A DNA stretch of 64,000 nt from the NCBI GenBank assembly GCA_963704025.1, contig CAVPGP010000003.1, positions 434,001-498,000 on the forward strand. Direction: 5' to 3'. Below, piece after piece: positions 51,273-59,500 of this stretch (positions are counted from its first letter, which is position 1; every line of letters begins with the position of its first letter). The notes under the pieces were generated by a model. It saw only the letters and a program-made list of their open reading frames with translations. It was not told the origin of the DNA and made no database searches. The stretch comes from CAVPGP01 sp963704025 (GTDB taxonomy: Bacteria > Actinomycetota > Thermoleophilia > Gaiellales > Gaiellaceae). A program made the translations under genes and the position numbers.

Positions 51273-51509
51273 AGTAGACGGATGCACATCCAGGTGACCG
51301 AGCGCCAGTACGCGCGGCTGCTCGACGAGTCGGCGCGCAGCGGCCTTGCGATGGCAGAGATCGTCCGGCGCGCGCTCGACTTCGGGTTGCGGCCGGGAAC
51401 GGTGAGCGCCTTCCTCGGCTACGAGCTGGAGCTGAGGCGTGGCCTCGAACGACCGGGTCGGAAGCCGCTTCGCGGCAAGTGGCCACGCCGCCTCGACGCA
51501 CGCGACTAG
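51270..51509 (+). CDS. Ribbon-helix-helix (CopG/VapB-like) DNA-binding protein
   Basis: A 79-residue regulator. The N-terminal RHH fold is evident (RRMHIQVTERQYARLLDESARSGLAMAEIVRRALDFGL), followed by a basic tail. Such proteins are usually antitoxins or small autorepressors. No PIN-domain or other toxin gene follows: the next gene, nine bases later, is an M20 peptidase. The palindrome over its start codon argues for autorepression. The frame could begin at ATG 51246 inside the palindrome, but 51270 matches the leaderless spacing. Confidence 0.8.
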   Translation: MSRRMHIQVTERQYARLLDESARSGLAMAEIVRRALDFGLRPGTVSAFLGYELELRRGLERPGRKPLRGKWPRRLDARD

Positions 51510-51512
51510 ACT
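51507..51512 (+). promoter_or_regulatory. TANNNT -10 element for the M20 peptidase gene
   Basis: TAGACT ends six bases before GTG 51519. Its TAG is also the RHH stop codon, so chance cannot be excluded. Confidence 0.35.
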
Positions 51513-51518
51513 CGCCCC

Positions 51519-52841
51519 GTGCATACAGCCTGGTTCGAGGAGCTCGCCGACTTCCTCCGCATCCCGTCGGTGAGTGCGGAGCCGGCACACAGCGGGGACG
51601 TGAAGCGTGCGGCGGAGTGGGTTCGCGGCTTCATCGCCTCCTCCGGCGGCGACGCCGAGCTGTTCGACCTGCACGGGAAGCCGCTCGTTCTCGGCGAGTT
51701 CCGCGCTTCCTCGGGCGCGGAGTCCGCTCCGACCGTCCTCTGTTACGGCCACTTCGACGTGCAACCCCCGGCTCCGCTCGAGGAATGGGAATCCGAGCCT
51801 TTCGAGGCGGTGATCCGCGGCGAGTGGCTCTACGCACGAGGAGTCGCGGACGACAAGGGACAGCTTTACATGTTGCTCGCTGCCGCACGGGAGTTGGCCC
51901 TGGCAGCCGAGCTACCCGTCAACGTGCGGTTCGCCTGCGACGGCGAGGAGGAGATCGGCGGACACTCGATCGTGGACTTCCTCGCGGAAGACGAGCGCGG
52001 CGGAGACGTCTGTGTCATCTTCGACAGCGGGATGCTCGCCCGAGACATCCCGACGTTCAACATCGCGACGCGCGGGCTTGCCGCCTTCGACATCCGCGTG
52101 CGCACGGGCGCGCGAGACCTGCACTCGGGGATGTACGGGAACGCGGGTCTGAACGCGATCCACGCGCTTATGCAGGTGCTGTCCGCCTTGCTCCCGGTCG
52201 ACGGCCGCCTGCACGACGCGCTCCGCGAGGGAATCACCCCGCCGCCCGCTGCCGAGCTCTCCGACTGGAGGGGGCTGCAGCCCGGCTCCGAGCTCCTCGA
52301 GGAGGCCGGAGTCGCTCCGTACGACGCGCAGGCTGCCGATGAGTTCTACCTGCGCACGTGGGCCGAGCCCTCGGTGGACGTCAACGGCATTCAGGCCGGG
52401 AAGATGGTCCGGAACACGACCCTCGTCGCGGTCGCCGAGGCCAACTTTACGGTCAGGCTGGCGCCTGGTCAGACCGTCGAGACCGTTGCGGCTGCGGTAC
52501 GCACCCTGGTCGAGGCGGCGACGCCGCCGGGCGCGGACGTCGAGCTCGTGCAGGACGACTCGTCTGACCCGGGCCTCGTGGCTGCCGAATCGCCCGCGAT
52601 CCAGCTCGGACTGGACGCGTTCGAGCGAGCGCTGGGCGTGCGCCCGGTGCTCACGCGCTCCGGCGGAACACTGCCGATCATGCCCGCGCTCGCCGAGAAG
52701 GGGATTCCCACGATCCTGACCGGCTTCGCGCTCAACGAGTCGAACGTCCACTCGCCGAACGAACGGCTCCTCGTCGAGTCCATCTCGCGCGGGATCGGCG
52801 CGGCCCGCGAGCTCTTCGTCCAGCTGGCGAAGTTGCCCTAG
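51519..52841 (+). CDS. M20-family metallopeptidase (dipeptidase/carnosinase-like)
   Basis: A 440-residue di-zinc hydrolase. Metal and catalytic residues are visible: His-Asp in YGHFDVQP, bridging Asp in GVADDKGQ, catalytic Glu-Glu in CDGEEEIGGHS, Asp in IFDSG and His in NVHSPNER. The dimerisation lid domain (about 175-335, with LHSGMYGNAGLNAIHAL) is inserted as usual. CNDP-like dipeptidases are the closest by pattern, but the substrate is not certain. The last four bases overlap the convergent acetamidase gene. Confidence 0.9.
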   Translation: MHTAWFEELADFLRIPSVSAEPAHSGDVKRAAEWVRGFIASSGGDAELFDLHGKPLVLGEFRASSGAESAPTVLCYGHFDVQPPAPLEEWESEPFEAVIRGEWLYARGVADDKGQLYMLLAAARELALAAELPVNVRFACDGEEEIGGHSIVDFLAEDERGGDVCVIFDSGMLARDIPTFNIATRGLAAFDIRVRTGARDLHSGMYGNAGLNAIHALMQVLSALLPVDGRLHDALREGITPPPAAELSDWRGLQPGSELLEEAGVAPYDAQAADEFYLRTWAEPSVDVNGIQAGKMVRNTTLVAVAEANFTVRLAPGQTVETVAAAVRTLVEAATPPGADVELVQDDSSDPGLVAAESPAIQLGLDAFERALGVRPVLTRSGGTLPIMPALAEKGIPTILTGFALNESNVHSPNERLLVESISRGIGAARELFVQLAKLP

Positions 52842-53785
52842 CCGGGGCTGCGGAACGGCTGCGGGGTGGCGCCGATCTTCGGCACCGCAACGCGCGCGAT
52901 CGCCGAGAAGTCCTGCGGCCTGCACGCCTGACAGATGTTCGCGTCGCAGGCGACGGACAGGAAGATGAACGCCTCCTCGATCGAGAAGCCCCACTCGTCG
53001 ACGAGCAGGCGCGCAGCCTCCTCCGCTGCGCGGTCGAGCGCCTCCATGAAGTCGGGGCCGCCGTCGGGCCCGGCGGACACGGTCCCGTGGGCGACCCAGC
53101 TGTCGGACAGCTCCGTCACGGGCCAAATCCCTTGCTTGCCCTTCAGGAGGCCGAGGCGGATCGTCACCTCGCCTGCGATCTCGACGCCCGTGAAGCAGAG
53201 CTCTCCGTCGCCCATCGAGGCGTGCATGTCGCCGATCGCCAGCATGCCGCCCGGCTGTCGCACCGGCAGATAGACCTTTGCGCCCGGCCCATGAAGATGG
53301 TTGTCGAGATTGCCGCCGTGCCGGCCGGCGAAGCCGTTCGTCACCGTCTCGCCGTCCGTCGCGACGCCGATCACGCCCACCATCGGGCGGAGGGGAAATG
53401 AGATCCGCTCGTTCATCCGGATCGTGTCGCCCTCCACCTCGAAGACCTGCGTGACCGGAGACCGAACCCGTTCGATCAGTTGCCCGATCCCGGGGATGAT
53501 CGTCGCGAAGCCGCGCGGTCCGGGGCGGACCGCCAGCAGCTCGACAACGAGCGAGTCGCCGGGCTCGGCTCCCCGAACGGCGATCGGTCCCGTCGCCGAG
53601 TTGACGCGCCCGAAGTCGATCTCGGTGACGAGGTCGTCCTCGGACTGGATCTGTCCCGTGAAGCAGTCGTTCGTCTCCAGCGTGACGACGGCGCCGGGCT
53701 CGACCTCGAGGACCGGCTCCAGGTCCGGGCCGAAGGCCCAGATCACCTCTTCCCGCCCGATCCGGTGCTCGGTTGCGACTGCCAT
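52838..53785 (-). CDS. Acetamidase/formamidase family protein
   Basis: A 315-residue amidase of the FmdA_AmdA family, releasing ammonia from small amides. Family segments are FGPDLEPVLEVEPGAVVTLETNDCFTGQI, VNSATGPIAVRGAEPGDSLVVEL, HGGNLDNHLHGPGAKVYLPV, GGMLAIGDMHASMGDGE, GKQGIWPVTEL and EAFIFLSVACDANICQACRP. It is a type with no signal peptide. The ATG is 39 bases from the stop of the upstream amidohydrolase on the same strand, so the two may form an amide-nitrogen scavenging unit. Confidence 0.92.
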   Translation of the reverse strand: MAVATEHRIGREEVIWAFGPDLEPVLEVEPGAVVTLETNDCFTGQIQSEDDLVTEIDFGRVNSATGPIAVRGAEPGDSLVVELLAVRPGPRGFATIIPGIGQLIERVRSPVTQVFEVEGDTIRMNERISFPLRPMVGVIGVATDGETVTNGFAGRHGGNLDNHLHGPGAKVYLPVRQPGGMLAIGDMHASMGDGELCFTGVEIAGEVTIRLGLLKGKQGIWPVTELSDSWVAHGTVSAGPDGGPDFMEALDRAAEEAARLLVDEWGFSIEEAFIFLSVACDANICQACRPQDFSAIARVAVPKIGATPQPFRSPG

Positions 53786-53824
53786 CGACGCCGATCGTGG
53801 CAGGCGACCGGCTCGACGGCAAGC

Positions 53825-55348
53825 TCAGTCCCACGGCGGCGGGTTGTGGACCCACCGCCCGCCGACCATCGTTGCGACGACCTCGGCGTCGAGATCTTCG
53901 AACGGATCGCGGTCGAGGACGACGAGATCGGCGAGATACCCCGGGAGAAGCTTGCCGCGGCGGCGCTCGTCGCCCGAGAGCCAGGCGGGCGCGACGCAGG
54001 TCGCGTGCAGCGCCTGCTCGACCGTCACGGCCTCGTCCGGATGCCACGCGTCGCGCTCGTCGATCGTCCGCCGCACACCGGCGCGAATGCCAGCCAGGGG
54101 TTCCAGCTCCTCGATCGGCGCGTCGCTCCCGTTGGCGACGAGGGCGCCCGAGTCGATAAGGGAGCGGAAACGGTAGGCCTGGTCGGTCTTACCCGCCCAG
54201 AAGCGGTCGGCGAGATCGCGGTCGGACGGCGCGTGCGAGAACTGCACAGACGCGGCGAGGCCGAGGTCCGCGAAGCGCGGCAGGTCCTCCGGTGCCACGC
54301 ACTGGGCATGCTCGATCCGGTTCCGCAGCCCCGCTGGCAGCCAGTGCTCGCGGGTGCGCTCGAAGGCGTCGAGCGCGTCGCGATTGGCCTTGTCGCCGAT
54401 GGCGTGCACGGCAAGTGGGAAGCCGGCGCGGACGGAGCGGAGGATGATCCGCTCGAGCTCCTCGCCGCTCGTGATCTCGACGCCGCCGCCGTCGAGCATC
54501 AACGCCGTCTGCGACCCGAGCGTCCCGTCCATGAACGCCTTCAGATAGCCGAGCCGCAGCATCCCGTCGCCGAGCCCGCTGCGGATCCCCAGGTCGCCGA
54601 GCTCGTCCGCCTTCTCGTGCGGCAGCGACTGCCAGACCCTGAGTGTCAGCCCGTGCTCTGCGAGGCGCTGCCAGAGCGAGAGCGCGCCGAGCCATCCGTC
54701 CTTGTCGTGCAGCGCCGTCACGCCGCGCGCGTTCGCGAGCTTCATCCCCTCGCGCATCGCGTCGAGGTATTCCGATTCCGCCGTCTTGATGACCGCGTCC
54801 CTGAACTTCCATGCGGATTCCTCGCGTAGCACGCCGGTCGGCTCGCCGTGCTCGTCCGTCTCGACGACGCCTCCGGGTACGAGCAGGTCGCCGTCCGCCC
54901 GGGCGAGCGCAGCCGAGTTGAGCCAGAGTGAGTGATAGTCGCGCGCCATCAGCGCCGTCGGGACGTCTCCTGTGACGTCGTCGAGCAGCCCGCGTGTCGG
55001 CTCGACGGGCGGGTTCCAGTCGCCCGCCCGCCAGCCGAGGCCGCGCAGCCACCGGCCCGGCTCGACGGACTCGGCTGCACGGCCGACGAGCTCGAGCGCC
55101 TCCTCGATCGTCCGCGTCTCCTCGAGGCGGACCTGCCGCCGGGCGAGCGCCCAGGTGGGGAAGTGGACGTGAGAGTCGGTGAACCCGGGCACGACGCACC
55201 GCCCTCGGAGGTCGACCGTGTCGGGCGGGGCCAGAGCGGTCTCGTGCACGCCGACGCCGCCGGCGACCCGGTCGCCCGCGATCGCGAGCGCCCGCGCCAC
55301 CGGCAGCGAAGGGTCGAGGGTGCGCACGATGCCGTTCTCGAGGATCAC
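53825..55348 (-). CDS. Amidohydrolase family 3 protein (YtcJ-like)
   Basis: A 507-residue metal-dependent hydrolase: VILENGIVRTLDPSLPVA, VVPGFTDSHVHFPTWALARRQVRL (HxH), YHSLWLNSAAL, GYLKAFMDGTLGSQTALM, AVHAIGDKANRDALDAFE, RIEHAQCVAPEDLPRFADLGLAASVQFSHAPSD, ANGSDAPIEELEPLAGI and LLPGYLADLVVLDRDPF. Substrate unknown; relatives hydrolyse N-substituted formamides and other amides, which fits the adjacent acetamidase. GTG 55348 is five bases after a minus-strand TAGATT. Confidence 0.9.
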   Translation of the reverse strand: MILENGIVRTLDPSLPVARALAIAGDRVAGGVGVHETALAPPDTVDLRGRCVVPGFTDSHVHFPTWALARRQVRLEETRTIEEALELVGRAAESVEPGRWLRGLGWRAGDWNPPVEPTRGLLDDVTGDVPTALMARDYHSLWLNSAALARADGDLLVPGGVVETDEHGEPTGVLREESAWKFRDAVIKTAESEYLDAMREGMKLANARGVTALHDKDGWLGALSLWQRLAEHGLTLRVWQSLPHEKADELGDLGIRSGLGDGMLRLGYLKAFMDGTLGSQTALMLDGGGVEITSGEELERIILRSVRAGFPLAVHAIGDKANRDALDAFERTREHWLPAGLRNRIEHAQCVAPEDLPRFADLGLAASVQFSHAPSDRDLADRFWAGKTDQAYRFRSLIDSGALVANGSDAPIEELEPLAGIRAGVRRTIDERDAWHPDEAVTVEQALHATCVAPAWLSGDERRRGKLLPGYLADLVVLDRDPFEDLDAEVVATMVGGRWVHNPPPWD

Positions 55349-55353
55349 GCGCG

Positions 55354-55359
55354 CGAATC
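55354..55359 (-). promoter_or_regulatory. -10 element TAGATT for the amidohydrolase
   Basis: TAGATT on the minus strand lies five bases before GTG 55348, one less than at the other presumed leaderless starts. Confidence 0.4.
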
Positions 55360-55400
55360 TAGCTTGACGCCGCGGACGGTGTGGGAGGACGATCGCCCGC

Positions 55401-55940
55401 GTGGTGGGTTTTCTCGGCATGTGGAGCCTGATGATCGCCGCGTCGATGATGCCGGCGACGGTGCCGGCGTTCCAGCTCGTCTCGCGTGCGGGCGGCTCCG
55501 CTCCCGCCTTCGCAGTCGGTTATGCCGGCATCTGGCTCGCCGCCGGTGCGGCGGCGTGGCTCGCGTTGTCGCCCTTCTCCGACCGGCTCGACGCGCTCGG
55601 CCCGGGTCTCGTGCTGGCAGCGGCTGCGCTCTACGAGGTGTCCCCGCTCAAGCGTGCCTGCCTCGTCCGCTGCCGATCGCCGTTGCGGATGATCGTCCTT
55701 CGGTGGCGCGGCGGCCGCATCGGGGGAGCCGCGATGGGGCTCGAGCACGGCGTCTGGTGCGTCGGCTGCTGCGCGCTCCTGATGGCGCTCATGATCGCGC
55801 TCGGTCTCATGAGCTTCCTCTGGCTCGCAGTCCTCGCCCTCGTCGTTCTCGCGCAGAAGGCGGCCCCCTTCGGCTCCGCGTCGAGTCCCGTGCTCGCCGT
55901 CGTCCTCGCATCGGCCGCGGTGGTGGCGTGGGTGACATGA
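55401..55940 (+). CDS. DUF2182 integral membrane protein
   Basis: A 179-residue membrane protein with about five helices. The family signature WSLMIAASMMPATVPAF and the cysteine/histidine-rich part (SPLKRACLVRCRSPL, GLEHGVWCVGCCALLMALMIALGLMS) identify DUF2182, often described as a predicted metal-binding membrane protein. The typical first helix seems shortened. The last bases overlap the DUF1326 start by ATGA; the two families are regularly neighbours and probably work together on a metal or redox task (inference). Confidence 0.85.
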   Translation: MVGFLGMWSLMIAASMMPATVPAFQLVSRAGGSAPAFAVGYAGIWLAAGAAAWLALSPFSDRLDALGPGLVLAAAALYEVSPLKRACLVRCRSPLRMIVLRWRGGRIGGAAMGLEHGVWCVGCCALLMALMIALGLMSFLWLAVLALVVLAQKAAPFGSASSPVLAVVLASAAVVAWVT

Positions 55941-56533
55941 CGCCGTGGGCGATCGAGGGCGACTACCTCGAGTCGTGCAACTGCGAGGCGATCTGCCCGT
56001 GCCGCACAGTCGGCGACATACCGGGCGGGCGCTCGACCTACGGCGAGTGCTACGGCCTCCTCTCGTGGAAGATCCGTCGCGGCAGCGCCGGCGGCCTCGA
56101 CCTCTCCGGCCTCGCCGTCGCGCTCGCCGTGCGGTACCACGACGACGAGCCGGGATCGCCCTGGTCGATCGTCCTCTACCTCGACGAGCGTGCCGACGAG
56201 GAGCAGCGGGACGCTCTGCAGCGGATCTACCTGGGACGCGCCGGCGGCCGGCGCATCCTTCGCCTGCCCTGGGTGCGGAAGCCGAGCCTGCTCGTCGACA
56301 TCCGCTCGAGCGCGATCGACTTCGAGCCCGGGCTGGTCCGAGTCGGCGAGCGCGCCACGATCCGGGCGACGCGGCCCGTCGACGACGAGCGGTTCGTGAC
56401 GTGTGGAATACCCGGGCACGAAGAGCCGGGGGAGGAGCTCTACGCGGACGAGCTCGCGGTCCACGACGAGCCCTTCGACTACGTGCTCAGCGGCAACTGC
56501 GCCTATCGCAGCGGCTTCCACTACCGCTCCTGA
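55937..56533 (+). CDS. DUF1326 domain protein
   Basis: A 198-residue soluble protein starting WAIEGDYLESCNCEAICPCRTVGDIPGG, the DUF1326 hallmark, with four cysteines in the first 25 residues. Further conserved parts are YGECYGLLSWKIRRG, LYLDERADEEQRDALQRIYLGRAGG and GNCAYRSGFHYRS. A copper or other metal role is suggested by the cysteines but not shown. It is translationally coupled to DUF2182, and its stop is 9 bases from the convergent surface-protein gene. Confidence 0.88.
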   Translation: MTPWAIEGDYLESCNCEAICPCRTVGDIPGGRSTYGECYGLLSWKIRRGSAGGLDLSGLAVALAVRYHDDEPGSPWSIVLYLDERADEEQRDALQRIYLGRAGGRRILRLPWVRKPSLLVDIRSSAIDFEPGLVRVGERATIRATRPVDDERFVTCGIPGHEEPGEELYADELAVHDEPFDYVLSGNCAYRSGFHYRS

Positions 56534-56542
56534 GCGGGTGCG

Positions 56543-59500
56543 TCAGCGGTCGGCGACGAAGACCGTCGCCCTGGCACCGCGCGGCCCGTGCGGGCGGAGG
56601 ACGATGGTATTGGCGCGGCCCGGTCGCATCGCCCGCGCGAGGTCGACGAAGCGCCTCGCTCCCGGCCTGAGGCCGCCGAGCATGAACTGCCGTCCGTTGA
56701 CGATCACGTCGACCCGGGTCAAGCCGGGGCGGCCGTTCCAGAGCCGCAGCTTGCTCTCCGCATTCGGGACGCCGACGAATGTCTGCTGGACCGACCTGGC
56801 GCCGGCCCGGAGCTTCGACGGCCGCGTCAAGGTCGTCACGATCGGGTCGCAGATGGTCGTGTTCCCGGCGACGTCCTTCACCTCGAGCTCGACGTTGTTG
56901 GGCTTGCCCGAGTCGATCTCGATCGTGTGCACGACGATCCGGCTCCTCGTCCCGACCGCGAACGTGGGCAGCTGGACGGTCGCGTTCACGGCGCGCGTGA
57001 CCCGGATCGAGGCGAGGCCGCTGGCCCTGTCCCGCAGAATCGCGTCGACGACGCGCTTCCCGTCTGCGTTGCTGCCCGCGTAGGCGAACCTGCAGGTGGG
57101 CGGCGCCGCATCCTGCGTGGGGACGACGGTGATCGTGACGGTCGCGTCGGCGACCCCGCCGCGACCGTCCGAGGCGGTGTAGGCGAGCGACTCGGGGCCG
57201 GTGTAGCCGTCCGCCGCCACGTAGCGGAACGTTCCGTCCGGGTCGAAGGTCAGCGTCCCGTGCCCGGCGGTCGCGACGAGCGCGTAGACGAGCGGGTCGT
57301 GATCCGCGTCGGTGCAGTGAACGGAGCCGTTGAGCGGCGTCGTGGTCGTCGTCGACGCGGTCGAGTCGATGCAGACCGGCGGGTCGTTCTGCGGCGTCGA
57401 GGCCGGCCTGATGGTGACCGCGACCGCGGCGGGCGCGCTTTCGACGTTTCCGTCGAAGGCGACGTAGCCGAACGAGTCGGCGCCGACTGCCGTTGCGCCC
57501 GGCTCGTAGTGGAGCTTGCCGCCGACGATCGACGCGACTCCCTTCGTCGCCTGGGAGTCGAGCGTGATCGCGAGCGGGTCGCCGTCGACGTCGGAACACG
57601 ACGGCGCCACGTCGCCCGGGCTCGCGTGGTCGACCGTGAGGGCCAGGTCGGCACACACCGGCCTGTCGTTCACCGGACGCACGACGAAGGAGACAGTGGC
57701 GACGTTCGAGTCGAGCGTCCCGTCACTCGCCGTGAACGTGAGGCTGTCCGGGCCGTTGTAGTTCTCGTCCGGCAGGTACGTCCTCGTTGCGCCTGCGCCC
57801 AGCAGGGTGCCGTGAGCCGGCCCGGAGAGGATCGTGTACCCGAGCGGGTCGCCGTCGGCGTCGCCCGCCTGGAGGTCGACGCCGACAGGAGTGTCCTCGT
57901 CCGTCGCGAGCGTGGCGTCCTGGGCGTGCGGCGGGTGGTTCCGGTGGGTGACGGTGATCGAGACGGTGGCGACGTTGGACGTCGACGTCGCGTCGGACGC
58001 CGTGAACGTGAAGGAGTCCGCCCCGGAGTACCCGGCGTCGGGTGTGTACGTGCGCGAGGCGCCGTCGCCCGAGAGGCTGCCGTGGGCCGGAGCGGTGCCG
58101 ATCGCGTAGGTCAGCACGTCCCCGTCCGCGTCCGTGGCGTGAAGCGTGACGGCGACGGGTGCGTCCTGGTCGGTCGCGACGTCGGTGTCGTCGGCGTGCG
58201 GGACGTGGTTCGCGGGCGTGACCGTGATCGACGCGGTCATGGTCGCGGAGTCGACGCGCCCGTCGCTCGCGCGGAAGTCGAACGAGTCGGGCCCGGCGTA
58301 CCCCGCGGCCGGCGTGTAGGTGAAGCGGCCGTCCGCCGCGACAGTCACCGACCCGTGCGCGGCGCCGGCGACGAGCGCATACGTCAGCGCATCGCCGTCC
58401 GCGTCGGCACAGCTCACCTGCGCGTCGAGCGGGGTGTCCTGCAAGGTGGCAAACGACGGCGCCACGCAGGTCGGAGCTGCGTTCGGCTGGACGACGCTGA
58501 CCGCCACGGCCGCCGTGTCCGTACCGCCGTGTCCGTCGCTGATCGTGTACGTGAACGCATCCGTCCCCTCGAAGCCGGGGGCCGGCGTGTAGGTGCACAT
58601 CCCCGCGTCCGCGCACGCGACGGTGCCGTGCGCGCCCTGGGTGAACGACGCGACCGTCAGCGCGTCTCCGTTCGGGTCGGTGTCGTTGGCGAGCACGTCG
58701 ACCGTGCCCGGCGTGCCGACGTTCGTGGTCAGCGCGTCGTCCACCGCGTTCGGCGTGAAGATCGCCGTGCCGCCGACGTTGCCGAACGCGAAGATGAAGG
58801 TGTTCGGCGTGCCGAGCGTCGGCCCGTCCGGCGTCGACGGCTGCCCGAACGAGAAGACCTCCGCGCCGACGGCGTTGACGGCCGCCTTTGCCGCCGCCTC
58901 GGTCTCCGCGGCGCCGTAGAAGATGTTGAACGTCTTGCTCTTGCCCGTCGCGAGTGCGCCGAAGCCGAAGTCGAACAGCGCGCCGTGGTCGGCCGGTCCG
59001 GAGTCGACGAAGCTCCCGGACGCCAGGATCGGTGTTCTCGCTCCGAGCGGATTCGCGGTCAGGAAGCCGTTGTCGCCGTCGAACAGAAGCTCGCTTGCGT
59101 TCCCCGCGTCGATCGTCACGAACTCCGAGAACGCCGTCGGCTCGACGTCCCAGTCCATCACCCGGCGATAGCGGATGTCCGACAGGTCCTGACCGCTGAC
59201 GTTCTCGATCGTGACTGTGTCCTCGTAGAGCTCGGGCGTCTTCGCCGACGGGTGATAGTCCTGCGTGACGCGCAGCGTGCCTCCGATCGTCACGACCGAG
59301 ACGGCGGTCGAGTCGGTGAACGTGAAGCTCTCGAGGGTGATGCCCTGCACGCCGTCGGTGGAGACGTTCGCGTATCCGGTCACGCCGGTGCCGGCGTCCG
59401 CGGCTCCCCAGCCCTCGCAGAGGCAGCCGGGCGCGGTCGCGTCGTTGTGCGTCGGCAGGAAGTGGAGTCCGACCGGCCTTGCCCCCGCTTTCGAGCCGAC

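Noticed and set aside
51270..52841. Toxin-antitoxin operon made of the RHH protein and the next gene
   Set aside because: The downstream gene is a normal-length M20 peptidase with all metal ligands, not a toxin.
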